Assembly (NCBI GenBank): GCA_965200615.1
Contig: OZ241377.1
Location: 2,790,001-2,854,000, forward strand
Length of the DNA stretch: 64,000 nucleotides
From: Bin5 sp965200615
Lineage (GTDB): Bacteria > Chloroflexota > Anaerolineae > Caldilineales > Caldilineaceae
Direction: 5' to 3'
Shown: positions 26,178 to 35,239 of the stretch, one piece after another
Layout: each line of letters begins with the position of its first letter
Numbering within the stretch: the stretch's first letter is position 1
The notes under the pieces: model-generated
Told to the model about the DNA's origin: nothing
Database searches by the model: none
What the model saw: the letters and a program-made list of their open reading frames with translations, nothing else
Translations under genes and position numbers: made by a program

Positions 26178-28208
26178 ATGATCCGAGCTGCGGCTGCAGA
26201 CGGCACATCACTGGTCGTCTGCGACAATCTGGTCAAAATCTATCAGATCGATGAAATCGAAGTCGTCGCCCTCCAGGGCCTCGATCTCGAAATCCGCCGC
26301 GGCGAGATGATGGCGATCATCGGCGCCAGCGGCAGCGGCAAATCCTCCCTGCTCAACATCATCGGCGGCCTCGACCGCCCCTCTGCCGGCCAGATCACCG
26401 TCAACGGCCGCAACCTGCTCAAGGCGCTCGACAAGGAGTTGGAGGACTACCGGCTGCACGACGTTGGCTTTGTCTGGCAGCAGTCGTCCCGCAACCTCAT
26501 CCCCTATCTGACCGCCCAGGAAAACGTCGAGCTGCCCATGATCGCAGCCCGTGACCGTGTCGCGCCCCCTTCGGAGCGCGCCCGTGAGCTGCTTGACGCC
26601 GTCGGACTGCTCAGCCACAGCCACCACCGCCTCGGTCAGCTCTCAGGCGGCCAGCAGCAACGCGTCGCAATTGCCGTCGCCCTGGCCAATCAGCCCCAGA
26701 TTCTCCTCGCCGACGAACCCACCGGAGAGGTGGATTCGGTCACCGCCAACCAGATCTGGCAGCTCCTTCGCGAACTGAACCGGCGCTACAATCTGACCAG
26801 CATCATCGTCAGCCACGATCGCGATATCGCCCGCGTTGTCGACCGCGTCATCGGGATCCGGGACGGCAAGATCAGCACCGAGATGGTGCGCCAGCCGCAC
26901 GATGACCCATCGGTGGAATACCCACCGGATGACGTAGACGACATCGATGGGAGCGAACCGTTCGCCGCCGGCAAGTCCGTTACCGGCGCCGGCAGCGCCA
27001 GCCTGCAACTCGAAGAACGGGTCGTCCTCGATGCCGTCGGCCGGCTGCAGATGCCCAACGAGTACCTGGAACAGCGCGGCATCGGCCGCAGGGCAATCGT
27101 TCAACTGGTCGAAGACGGTATCCTCGTGCGGCAAGCGCAGGAACAGTTCCTCGCGGCCGCTGGTTCCGCCGTGACGACTGGCCCGGTCTTGGGCGCAGGG
27201 GACGATGCCGCCTGGGGTCAGGACCCCACGCCCCGCCGCAGCACTTCTTGGTGGCGCCGGCTCTGGCGGCCTGCCCGCCGCGAAGTGGACAGAATTCCTG
27301 TCCAGGAGCAGTCTGCCAATCCATGGGCCAGCGGCTCTGCCTCCCCCGCCGGAGACGGCACAGACGGCGCCGCAAGCAGCCCGAGCGACACGCTGCAGTG
27401 GAGTCAGGGCACCGCATCCACCCATCCCTCCTTGGGCGCCTCCGGATCTTCGCCGGACGAAAGTCTTGCCACCGACAAATCCGGCTCCTTTTCGATATCC
27501 GAATTCTACAGAGGGCCGCTCGTCGAGGTCAGCGATCTCCAGCGCATCTATACCGTGGGTGATCAGGCCGTTTATGCTTTGCGCGGCATCGATCTGATCG
27601 TTTCCCGCCGCTGCTTCGCGCTCTTCCGCGGCCGCTCAGGCTCCGGCAAGACGACCCTACTCAACCTCATCGGCAGCCTGGACACGCCGACCGCCGGCCG
27701 CGTTTCACTCTTCGGCCAGGATATCGACAAACTGACCGCCGATGAATGTGCTCAACTCCGCCAACTCTATATCGGTTTTGTCTTTCAGGCCTTTTCTCTA
27801 ATCCCAACCCTGTCGGCCCAGGAAAATGTCGAAATGACCTTGCGCATCCTCGGAATCTCCGCCGTGGAGCGCCGCCGCCGCGCCGCCTACTGCCTCTCCC
27901 TGGTAGGGCTCGGTCGCTGGGCTGACCACCGTCCGTTCGAAATGTCAGGCGGCCAGCAGCAGCGGCTCTCGATCGCCCGTGCCCTGGCGCACGGCCCCGC
28001 CATGCTGATCGCCGACGAGCCGACCAGCGACCTGGACAGCGAAACCGGCCGCCAGATTCTGCAACTGTTCGCCCGGCTCGTGCGGGAGGAAGGAATCACC
28101 GTCCTGATGGCCAGCCATGATCCGGCCAGCGACGACTTTGCCACCGAGATATACGAGCTTCAGGATGGCGAAATAGCCAACCATATTACAAACGGTCAGT
28201 CGAACTAA
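26178..28208 (+). CDS. Fused double ABC ATPase of the MacB/LolD type
   Basis: Two complete nucleotide-binding domains lie in one 676-residue chain. Domain 1 has Walker A GASGSGKSS (49-57), signature LSGGQQQRV (155-163) and Walker B ILLADE (175-180). Domain 2 has GRSGSGKTT (485-493), MSGGQQQRL (589-597) and MLIADE (609-614). The 200-residue linker starts with a helix-rich part (LEERVVLDAVGRL...IVQLVEDGILV) that resembles a winged helix and continues into a low-complexity Ser/Gly/Pro stretch. ATG 26178 follows the permease stop by 4 bp; longer upstream frames overlap the permease. A fused pair suits a single-chain permease with two FtsX cores. Confidence 0.9.
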   Translation: MIRAAAADGTSLVVCDNLVKIYQIDEIEVVALQGLDLEIRRGEMMAIIGASGSGKSSLLNIIGGLDRPSAGQITVNGRNLLKALDKELEDYRLHDVGFVWQQSSRNLIPYLTAQENVELPMIAARDRVAPPSERARELLDAVGLLSHSHHRLGQLSGGQQQRVAIAVALANQPQILLADEPTGEVDSVTANQIWQLLRELNRRYNLTSIIVSHDRDIARVVDRVIGIRDGKISTEMVRQPHDDPSVEYPPDDVDDIDGSEPFAAGKSVTGAGSASLQLEERVVLDAVGRLQMPNEYLEQRGIGRRAIVQLVEDGILVRQAQEQFLAAAGSAVTTGPVLGAGDDAAWGQDPTPRRSTSWWRRLWRPARREVDRIPVQEQSANPWASGSASPAGDGTDGAASSPSDTLQWSQGTASTHPSLGASGSSPDESLATDKSGSFSISEFYRGPLVEVSDLQRIYTVGDQAVYALRGIDLIVSRRCFALFRGRSGSGKTTLLNLIGSLDTPTAGRVSLFGQDIDKLTADECAQLRQLYIGFVFQAFSLIPTLSAQENVEMTLRILGISAVERRRRAAYCLSLVGLGRWADHRPFEMSGGQQQRLSIARALAHGPAMLIADEPTSDLDSETGRQILQLFARLVREEGITVLMASHDPASDDFATEIYELQDGEIANHITNGQSN

Positions 28209-28263
28209 ACTACTGCCTCTGTCCCTTCCAATTGGAGCAACCGCCCACACAGGAGAGCTGAAC

Positions 28264-29292
28264 ATGGGCCAGACCCGTCGCGTTGCCATCGCCGGCTGCC
28301 ACCGCATGCTCGATAGAAAACCGGCCAATCACAACTTTGCCACCGCATTCGACGCCGTGCCCGAGACCGAAATCGTTGCCGTCTTCGACCTCGACGCCGA
28401 TACCCGTCAGGCATTTACCGACTGCTGGGGGGACCACGTGGTTGCCTACGACCACTTCGAGAGCATGCTGCAGAAGGAAAAGCCCGACATCCTCTGCTTG
28501 GCAACCAGCCAGAAGATGCACGCAGACCAGGTCCAGCAGGCCGTCGCCGCCGGTGTTTACGGAATTCTCAGCGACAAACCCCTCGCCACCAGCCTCACCG
28601 AAGCCGACCGTCTCCTCGACGCCTGCCGCAGCGCCGCTGTCCCCCTGGCCTTCGGGCTTGACCGCCGCTGGCTCGTCTCCTACCGCCGCCTCGCCGAGCT
28701 CCTTCGCGACGGCATCGTCGGCCAGCTCCAGTCGATGATCATCTACGGCATCCCCAACCTCATTAACCACGGCTGCCACTGGTATGACGTCGCCCTCCAC
28801 CTGGCCGGCGATCTCGAGCCCCAATGGGTGAGCGGCTCTGTCGAAGATCTCTCCCCCGAGCCACCCGATTCCCGCCGTCACCTCGATCCCACCGGCCGCT
28901 GCATCGTCGGCCTGGACGGTGGCGTCCACCTCTATTTCACGCCCGGCGGCAGCCAGCGCCCCGCCTTCGATGTCATCGGCGATCAGGGCCGGCTCACGAT
29001 CATGGACGATGGCCGTCAGGCGTGGCAGTGGCAGGACACCGACGCGCCGCCGCAACCCCTGGCCATACCCCAACCCGTCGGCGATTTCCCCTCCGGCATT
29101 GCAATCGTAAACGACCTGGTCGACGCCGTCGCCAGCAGCGGCAGGACCGCCTGCGATGTCGAAGAGGCCCGTCGCGCGACCGAGATCGGCTTCGCAGTTC
29201 ACCTTTCGCATGCGCGCGAAGGCGCGCGCATCGACCTGCCCGCCGCCGACCGCGAGTTGTCTATTCCTTCGTTTCCATGGGGAAATGAGTAG
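28264..29292 (+). CDS. Gfo/Idh/MocA family oxidoreductase (divergent)
   Basis: A 342-residue member that lacks two usual marks. The first loop is IAGCHRMLDRKP rather than GxGxxG, and the catalytic-type motif reads SDKP at 103-106 rather than EKP. Rossmann-like strands (VAIAG, EIVAVFDLD, DILCLATSQKMHAD) and the C-terminal domain are kept. It may bind cofactor differently or act on a different sugar. GGAGAG precedes the ATG. It begins a group with convergent DegT and heparinase genes, which suggests glycan or amino-sugar metabolism. Confidence 0.8.
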   Translation: MGQTRRVAIAGCHRMLDRKPANHNFATAFDAVPETEIVAVFDLDADTRQAFTDCWGDHVVAYDHFESMLQKEKPDILCLATSQKMHADQVQQAVAAGVYGILSDKPLATSLTEADRLLDACRSAAVPLAFGLDRRWLVSYRRLAELLRDGIVGQLQSMIIYGIPNLINHGCHWYDVALHLAGDLEPQWVSGSVEDLSPEPPDSRRHLDPTGRCIVGLDGGVHLYFTPGGSQRPAFDVIGDQGRLTIMDDGRQAWQWQDTDAPPQPLAIPQPVGDFPSGIAIVNDLVDAVASSGRTACDVEEARRATEIGFAVHLSHAREGARIDLPAADRELSIPSFPWGNE

Positions 29293-29314
29293 GCGTGCTC
29301 CGCCTTCAGCTTCG

Positions 29315-30574
29315 TCAGCCGGCCCGATAGGCCGCTGCCACCTTCTGAAAAATGGCGACTACGTCATCAATCTCCCGCGTGCTCCAGTTCTCATGCAGCG
29401 AAAACGTGAAGTGGCTCTTCAGCATCGCCTGCGCGTTGGGACAGGGGAACTCGCGATTCGGATCGCCCTTGTATAGCGGGCTGGCCCAGGGGTAACCGCT
29501 GTTTCCAAACACCCGGCGCTCCGTATACCACGACTGCCGGTGCGGCATTCCATACCGGTAATCGTCCGTAACCGGCAGGCCCTCCGCGCGCAGACTCTCG
29601 CAAAAAGTCGCCTTGTCACACGCGGCCCGCCCCGGGTAAAACGCCACAGGTATAAACCAGTAGCTGGATTCGACCTCCCGTGCCGTCTGCCTCAACGCTA
29701 TCATCTCCAGGTCCACCGTTCCTTCGATTAACTGGCCAACGATCGCCCCTCGTCGTTCGATCATCTCCGGCAGTTTGCGCAGCTGAATCAGGCCAAACAC
29801 GGCTGCCAGATCAGTCTGGTTGAAATTCAGCGTCGCCTGCATGTTCGTTGCGCCTTCCGGCAAAAAATGGGGCTTGCCCCGGTCGGCCATCCTTCTCACC
29901 GACTGGTAGAGCGCCTCATCCCGAGTGAAGACCATGCCGCCCTGCCCCCCCGAGCTGTGATTCTTCCCCGAATTCGTCGAAAAGGCCGATAAGTCGCCAA
30001 AGCTCCCCGCCAGCTGACCCTTGAACCGCGCACCGTGAGCCTGCGCACAGTCTTCGATCACCGGAATTCCATGCCGCCCCGCCAGCTCCATGATCCCGCC
30101 CATGTCGGCCGGTTCGCCCGCAATATGGGGTACGATAATCGCACTGGTGCGCGGCGAAATCAGCGCCTCGATCTGCTCCGGACCCGTGTTGAAGCTGCCC
30201 GGCGCAGAGTCGGCGATCATCGGGATCATGCTCTGCAGCGGGATCGGCATTATCCCGCCCGGGTCGGTAAATGGCCCGATGATGACCTCGCTGAACGCCT
30301 CCAGCTCCAGGGCCAGCAGCGCTACGTAGATCGCAGCCGACCCTGAACTGACCGCGTCCGCGTACCCACCGCCCAGGTACTCTGCAAACGCGGCGCAATA
30401 CGCTTCCTCCTCCTCACCCTGGTAAGCGCCGAGCGTCCCGGTGGCAAGCACCTTGTCCATATACGCGCCGACCGCCTCCCTCTCCTCGCTCCCAATATGC
30501 CCGCGCGCCGGCAGCGGCGCCTCCCGCACCGGAGTACCGCCGTCTATGGCCAGCTTATTTGCACTGTTTCCCAT
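29315..30574 (-). CDS. DegT/DnrJ/EryC1/StrS family aminotransferase
   Basis: A 419-residue PLP-dependent sugar aminotransferase-like protein. The fold-type I marks are SGSAAIYVAL (about 77-86), VIEDCAQAHGA (172-182, D175) and the PLP lysine K204 in STNSGKNHSSGGQGG. StrS enzymes aminate keto-sugars for antibiotics or cell-surface glycans; here the neighbourhood (heparinase-like lyase, Gfo) points to glycan chemistry, as inference. It starts 3 bases after the heparinase gene ends and is probably translated with it. Confidence 0.9.
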   Translation of the reverse strand: MGNSANKLAIDGGTPVREAPLPARGHIGSEEREAVGAYMDKVLATGTLGAYQGEEEEAYCAAFAEYLGGGYADAVSSGSAAIYVALLALELEAFSEVIIGPFTDPGGIMPIPLQSMIPMIADSAPGSFNTGPEQIEALISPRTSAIIVPHIAGEPADMGGIMELAGRHGIPVIEDCAQAHGARFKGQLAGSFGDLSAFSTNSGKNHSSGGQGGMVFTRDEALYQSVRRMADRGKPHFLPEGATNMQATLNFNQTDLAAVFGLIQLRKLPEMIERRGAIVGQLIEGTVDLEMIALRQTAREVESSYWFIPVAFYPGRAACDKATFCESLRAEGLPVTDDYRYGMPHRQSWYTERRVFGNSGYPWASPLYKGDPNREFPCPNAQAMLKSHFTFSLHENWSTREIDDVVAIFQKVAAAYRAG

Positions 30575-30577
30575 GCC

Positions 30578-32734
30578 TCAGTCCTCCAGAGTGTATTCGA
30601 AACGGCTGCTGGCCGGCAGGTCGTCCAGCCAGCCGGGGACTTCCACCTCTGACCCCGAGCGCACAATCCATAACTCTTTCTTGTCCGACCCTTCCACCGT
30701 GCACGCCGCCCAGCCCGCCCTAATCAGATCACTGCCGTGCCACCTGACCGAGACGATGCGGGGACTGTCCTCGTAGGGATGAAATACGCTGACAAATGCC
30801 GTGCGCGACGCAATTCGTTGGCGGATCATCAGGTCCTGCACGTCCTCTGCCGGGTTCCCAGGCGCCGGCCCCGCGTAGAGAGTCGTCCCGTCTATTTCGG
30901 CCATAAAGAGTTTCATACCCGTTGCCCCAAACTGCCAGTCCAAAGCGATATAGTCGAACGCCGATCGCGTGCTGAGGTCCTCAATGTACTCGTATCCGTC
31001 CCCCTTGAGTTCGGCAGGCACAATAGGAACACTATCGCCAAGCGGCGCCAGCACGCCGCGATTGCGAAAGATCCAGTCGATGCGGCGCTCTCTCCCCGCG
31101 TCGACCAGGAATACGTCTACAAAATAGTCGCCCCGCGCCAAGACTGCCCTGCGCATACCGGCCCCATCATAGACTTTGGGCGCTTCTTCATCTACACCGT
31201 ATGTGGGCGCGTCAATACCGGCAACTGTGTCTGGTCCCCACCTTATCGCTGCGTCAGCGACCTGAAACGGCCCGTCAGCCCGAAAGACAATGCTCCGGCC
31301 CGCCCCCGCCGGCTGCGACTTGCCATCAAGCACAACGGTGTTATGACTGACAGTCTGGCGGTACCAGCCCTGAAACAGGTCGATCCCGTACCCAGGGGTC
31401 CCCAGGTCCGGCGCCTGCCTCTCGCCCCTTGCATACACAGTAAGTCCCAGCTTGTCTGGGTGTCCGTGACCGCCCCCGTGAACCCCGTACTTGAGCAAAA
31501 CATACTGCTCCGTCGCTTCCGAACCCGATGCCTCGCCTTCTGGCCGCGTACGCAGAATCGAATAGCCGGAAGCAGGCATCTGGACGCTTGGCAGCGCAAG
31601 CCCCTCTTCCGATCCCGATTCCAGGTCGTCAACCCCGTACAGAAGTGCGTCCAGGCTTTCCCGCGGCCCGTGACGATAGGCCCGCGCCAGCACCCGGCCG
31701 AAGAGCGGTTCTTCGAACCAGGCGTTTCCAATCTCATAAAAGGCCGGCGCCTTGGGAACGCCGTGGCAGCAGACGTCGTTCAGACCCGTGAAGTACCAGC
31801 AGTCATTCGTCGCCGGCAAACTGCCATCCGGGTAAGCGCACAACACCGGCGCCTTCAGCACAGCCGCCAGCGCCGGATGCTCTCGCAGGTCCCACGCCGG
31901 CAAATTGGCCGTCGCCTTCGCCAGCAGCAGCAGAGCAGCCACGGTATAGAAGTGGTAACTGAACGAGCCTTCAAACCACAGGCCGTCAGCCAGAATTCCC
32001 TCCCTCGCCTGCGTATGAAAGCCGTACTCTCCGCCAACTGCAAAGCCCAGCAACTCCTCACGCCCGGTCACCGCGCCGATCGTCCCGATAGCCGCGTTGT
32101 GCCAGCAGGCAAAGTTATGGATTCCGCCAAAATGACGCTCCATCAGAAAGTCGGCCGCAGGCAGCAGCAGCCTGTCAACAATCTCCCTTGCCTGCGCATC
32201 GCTGAGAGTGGACCGGATCAAGTCGAAAGACCACGTCAGCGGAATCGACCACACCGCTTCGTCCAAGGTGCTGAACTGGGCAACGCCATGGTTCTCCGGC
32301 CGCCAGCCCGAATATGCCTTGTACCCATCGTACGCCTCGGCATAGCCCAACAGGATCTCCTGCACGCTCTGCCGGTTTCGCTCCTCGCCCTCCAGCTTCC
32401 ACAGCACCGCCAGCCGCAGCGCTGACTCCGCCAGCCTGTTGTTGACCGACCAGCGCCACGCCGAGTCAAACGGCTCCCCGCTGAACGTCGCGCCGTCTAC
32501 CGGGCAGCGATGGAGGGTAGGCGAGTCCGGCTCAAAGATCAGCTGCACCGCGTGCTGCGGGCAGAAGTAGTCGTGATAATACCCACCCGGCAACGCCTGC
32601 ACGCCAACCGGACGAGCAAAGAAATCCTCTACTTCATGGCGCAGCAACTCCATCGCCGCCGCGAACTGCGGCAACCCCGCATTGCGCCGAATCTGCGACC
32701 ACTGTTCGTCTGAGATGAGTGCGGTGGTAGTCAT
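30578..32734 (-). CDS. Heparinase II/III-like polysaccharide lyase
   Basis: A 718-residue protein with an N-terminal (alpha/alpha) toroid (LRLAVLWKLEGEER, LDEAVWSIPLTWSFDLIRSTLSD, HNFACWHNAAIGTIG) and a C-terminal beta-sandwich. It includes HGGGHGHPDKLGLTVYARGE and the motif VSHNTVVLDGKSQ, both typical of the heparinase II/III family (PL8/15/17/21-like). These enzymes cleave uronic-acid polysaccharides such as alginate, heparin or related glycans; the substrate cannot be read from sequence. No signal peptide is visible, so it may act on imported oligosaccharides. Length fits the family. Confidence 0.85.
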   Translation of the reverse strand: MTTTALISDEQWSQIRRNAGLPQFAAAMELLRHEVEDFFARPVGVQALPGGYYHDYFCPQHAVQLIFEPDSPTLHRCPVDGATFSGEPFDSAWRWSVNNRLAESALRLAVLWKLEGEERNRQSVQEILLGYAEAYDGYKAYSGWRPENHGVAQFSTLDEAVWSIPLTWSFDLIRSTLSDAQAREIVDRLLLPAADFLMERHFGGIHNFACWHNAAIGTIGAVTGREELLGFAVGGEYGFHTQAREGILADGLWFEGSFSYHFYTVAALLLLAKATANLPAWDLREHPALAAVLKAPVLCAYPDGSLPATNDCWYFTGLNDVCCHGVPKAPAFYEIGNAWFEEPLFGRVLARAYRHGPRESLDALLYGVDDLESGSEEGLALPSVQMPASGYSILRTRPEGEASGSEATEQYVLLKYGVHGGGHGHPDKLGLTVYARGERQAPDLGTPGYGIDLFQGWYRQTVSHNTVVLDGKSQPAGAGRSIVFRADGPFQVADAAIRWGPDTVAGIDAPTYGVDEEAPKVYDGAGMRRAVLARGDYFVDVFLVDAGRERRIDWIFRNRGVLAPLGDSVPIVPAELKGDGYEYIEDLSTRSAFDYIALDWQFGATGMKLFMAEIDGTTLYAGPAPGNPAEDVQDLMIRQRIASRTAFVSVFHPYEDSPRIVSVRWHGSDLIRAGWAACTVEGSDKKELWIVRSGSEVEVPGWLDDLPASSRFEYTLED

Positions 32735-33006
32735 GATGTGTTCTGTCTGTGAAGTCTGTGGGCAGGAAAAAGAGGGCTTGCCGGCTCGGACCAGCTATCC
32801 TATGGACGCACGAAAAAAAGTGAATGGCCGCTTCTACGCGTTGAAAATCCATCAGCGATTGGCTTCTGGTATTGAAAAGCATCCCACTTTGTATTACTGT
32901 CTGAACCCATTAGAATCTCTTCAGAGCTTCTCTGCACCCTGGCGCCGATCACGAAAGTGTCTATGTCTGATTGAGCTGTGAACGGCCTGGGAACGGACGG
33001 ATCCCC

Positions 33007-34200
33007 ATGGCTGAGGCAAGGACATACCACAAGACACATCCCTGGATTGACTTTCAACTGGACCTGCGCAGGGTAGATTATACGCTATGGTTTCAACTGG
33101 GAGAAGTGCAGGCAAAATGCGAACAGGTTGCCGGCGTACCGCTCCTGCCAGACGTTGAAGAGCGCTTGCATCAGGTATTTCTGGCCAAAGGGGCGTCGGC
33201 AACGACTGCCATAGAAGGAAACACCCTGTCGGAAGAAGATGCACTTGAATTGATAAGGGGTGAACTCGAGTTACCGCCTTCCAAAGAGTACTTGGGGAAA
33301 GAGATAAGGAATGTCGTTAGCGCCTGCAACAATATCGCAGACGGCGTCCTGTCCGGCGATCTTTCCGAATTGACCGTTGACGGCATAAAGGAGTTAAACG
33401 CCCTCGTCTTACATGACTTGCCGCTTAAGGAAGATGTTGTTCCGGGAAGAATTAGAGAGCACGAAGTTGGTGTTGAGAGATACCGAGGCGCACCGCCTCA
33501 GGATTGCAAGTTTTTCCTCGACCGGCTCTGCAACTGGCTCAATAATGAGAGCTTCCTGCAGGATGAAGGACGCAGGATTGCTTACGGGATCCTGAAGGCG
33601 ATCATCGCCCATCGTTACGTGGCCTGGATCCATCCCTTTGGCGATGGCAATGGTCGCACCGCGCGCCTGGTAGAATTCCAGCTACTTCTGTCGTGCGGTG
33701 TTCTTTCTGCTGCTGCGCACCTGCTTTCGAACCACTACAACATGACGCGCGAAGAGTACTATCGGCAACTTGACCAGTCAAGCAAATCTGGAGGAAATAT
33801 ATTCCCGTTCATCAAGTATGCCTTGCAAGGTCTGATTGATGAACTAAAGGACCAGATTATTACCATTGAAAGTCATCAACTGGAAGCACACTGGATCAAC
33901 CATATTCATGGCGTTTTCCGAAATAAGGTTAGCGCAACGGACATTCGTCGACGGCAACTCGTAGTCGATCTGACTGAGGAAACCGAGCCTGTACCAATAG
34001 TACAGTTACGTTACATTTCCCCTAGAATCGCGGAAGCCTATGCGGGCAAAACGGATCGAACGATTCGACGAGACGTCAATGCACTCGAAAGAATGAACCT
34101 GATCAGAAGAAGCTACGAGGGTGTGGAGATTAATCGAGAGCTGATGTCTGCTTTCCTCTCACCAGTTGTTGCGAAGGGGCGAACCAGAGAATCCACATAG
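33007..34200 (+). CDS. Fic family protein with class II inhibitory helix
   Basis: Fic proteins transfer AMP (or other nucleotide parts) to hydroxyl groups of proteins. The complete active motif HPFGDGNGRTAR is at residues 209-220, counting from ATG 33007. The N-terminal inhibitory motif TTAIEG (T66 to G71, pattern [ST]xxxE[GN]) marks a class II, self-inhibited member. A C-terminal winged-helix segment (DRTIRRDVNALERMNLIRRS) suggests DNA binding or dimerisation. An earlier TTG at 32971 is possible. The gene is AT-richer than its neighbours and unrelated to them, suggesting acquisition. A terminator follows at 34225-34256. Confidence 0.9.
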   Translation: MAEARTYHKTHPWIDFQLDLRRVDYTLWFQLGEVQAKCEQVAGVPLLPDVEERLHQVFLAKGASATTAIEGNTLSEEDALELIRGELELPPSKEYLGKEIRNVVSACNNIADGVLSGDLSELTVDGIKELNALVLHDLPLKEDVVPGRIREHEVGVERYRGAPPQDCKFFLDRLCNWLNNESFLQDEGRRIAYGILKAIIAHRYVAWIHPFGDGNGRTARLVEFQLLLSCGVLSAAAHLLSNHYNMTREEYYRQLDQSSKSGGNIFPFIKYALQGLIDELKDQIITIESHQLEAHWINHIHGVFRNKVSATDIRRRQLVVDLTEETEPVPIVQLRYISPRIAEAYAGKTDRTIRRDVNALERMNLIRRSYEGVEINRELMSAFLSPVVAKGRTREST

Positions 34201-34224
34201 GTATGCTAGTCGGCAGCCGACCAG

Positions 34225-34256
34225 AAAAAAGGAGAGAAAAGATGACCCCTCTCTCC
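34225..34256 (-). terminator. Terminator downstream of the HpcH/HpaI gene
   Basis: On the minus strand GGAGAGA (34256-34250) pairs with TCTCTCC (34237-34231) and runs into six Ts. It probably also works weakly for the Fic gene on the plus strand. Confidence 0.7.
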
Positions 34257-34314
34257 TTGCTTCCCAGTCTAGCAGTTCCGACACCTTGATCGATATCTTA
34301 AATCGCTAGCATTC

Positions 34315-35067
34315 TCACGAACCCGCAGCCTCCTCTACCTTCCCCAGGAAAGCCTGCCCGCCTGATGCAACCCAGGCCGCCCAACCGGTCAACAAGAACT
34401 GGACGCCCAAGCTGATGTAATGCGCAACGTTGTCGTCATTAACAAGCCCGCCTGCTGCCCTGCCCGCCGCTCGGATCTGCGCAAACGCCCCTTCTATTGT
34501 CGCTACGACCTCCGGGTGGTCCGTGTTGCCTAAATGGCCCATCGACTGCGCCAGATCGCTTGGCGCAACAAAGAATACGTCAATATGATCGACGGTCAGG
34601 ATTTCAGCCAGGTTGTTGATGGCGGCAATGTCTTCAATCAGAACAACGACCAGCGTCTCGTCGTTCGCACGGTGCACATAGTCCGGCACGCCGTAACCCT
34701 GCCGGCTCGTGTACATGCCCCGGTTGCCTGCAGGATGGAACTTCGCCGCATTGACAACCGCCTGCGCCTCCTCCGCCGTATTGACGTGTGGAACGACAAT
34801 CCCCTGCGCACCCAAATCAAACGTTCGGTAGATGATCCCTTCATTGTTCCTGTTGACCCGCACAACCGATGTCATGCCCCACAGGTCGCAGGCTCGCGTA
34901 AGGTCAGGAATGTCGCCGTAATCCACCGGGCCGTGCTCCCCTTCAAGCCAGATCGCATCGAACCCCAGTGGGCCCAACTGATCGATCATGTCGGTAGAGT
35001 TGTTTCCGGAGAGGCAGACAACGGTCTCACCCCTTTCCAGCTTATGCTTGGCTCTGTTTTCTCGCAT
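34315..35067 (-). CDS. HpcH/HpaI family aldolase/citrate lyase-like protein
   Basis: A 250-residue class II pyruvate aldolase-like protein. Family elements are GFDAIWLEGEHGP (about 35-47), the substrate loop RMNRNNEG-type segment VVRVNRNNEG, LGAQGIVVPHVNTAEEA, the metal ligand glutamate in VVLIEDIAA, and the aspartate in FFVAPSDLAQSMG. Relatives cleave 4-hydroxy-2-oxoheptanedioate or 2-keto-3-deoxy sugar acids. The L-rhamnonate-dehydratase-like enzyme at 41-42 kb makes a 2-keto-3-deoxy acid, so a functional link is possible but not shown. It ends before a strong terminator. Confidence 0.88.
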   Translation of the reverse strand: MRENRAKHKLERGETVVCLSGNNSTDMIDQLGPLGFDAIWLEGEHGPVDYGDIPDLTRACDLWGMTSVVRVNRNNEGIIYRTFDLGAQGIVVPHVNTAEEAQAVVNAAKFHPAGNRGMYTSRQGYGVPDYVHRANDETLVVVLIEDIAAINNLAEILTVDHIDVFFVAPSDLAQSMGHLGNTDHPEVVATIEGAFAQIRAAGRAAGGLVNDDNVAHYISLGVQFLLTGWAAWVASGGQAFLGKVEEAAGS

Positions 35068-35162
35068 CTCTGACCTTCTCTCCTTCCGCCTGAAAATGGG
35101 TGTGCTCTGAATAGGGAATATCGCGCTGCTATGCCGGCCATTATAGCGTAAAACTGCCTCTC

Positions 35163-35195
35163 AAAATAAAGGCGGCCCCCCAAAAGGGACCGCCC
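35163..35195 (-). terminator. Terminator after proX
   Basis: On the minus strand GGGCGGTCCC folds with GGGGCCGCC across a TTTT loop (one internal mismatch) and is followed by TTTATTTT. It lies 45 bases after the proX stop. Confidence 0.65.
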
Positions 35196-35239
35196 ATAAA
35201 CTACGTTAATCTCGACAGGTCGGTGAAGTGTGGCGCCGA

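Noticed and set aside
24845..26236. Open frame of 463 codons opposite the FtsX permease gene
   Set aside because: Composition is highly acidic with no transmembrane segments or motifs; it mirrors the permease codons.
30737..32425. Open frame of 562 codons opposite the heparinase-like gene
   Set aside because: Very basic, repetitive composition and no domain; the minus-strand gene has clear family motifs.
32971..33006. TTG start upstream of the Fic gene
   Set aside because: No better ribosome-binding site and the extension has no similarity to Fic N-termini; the ATG at 33007 is preferred.
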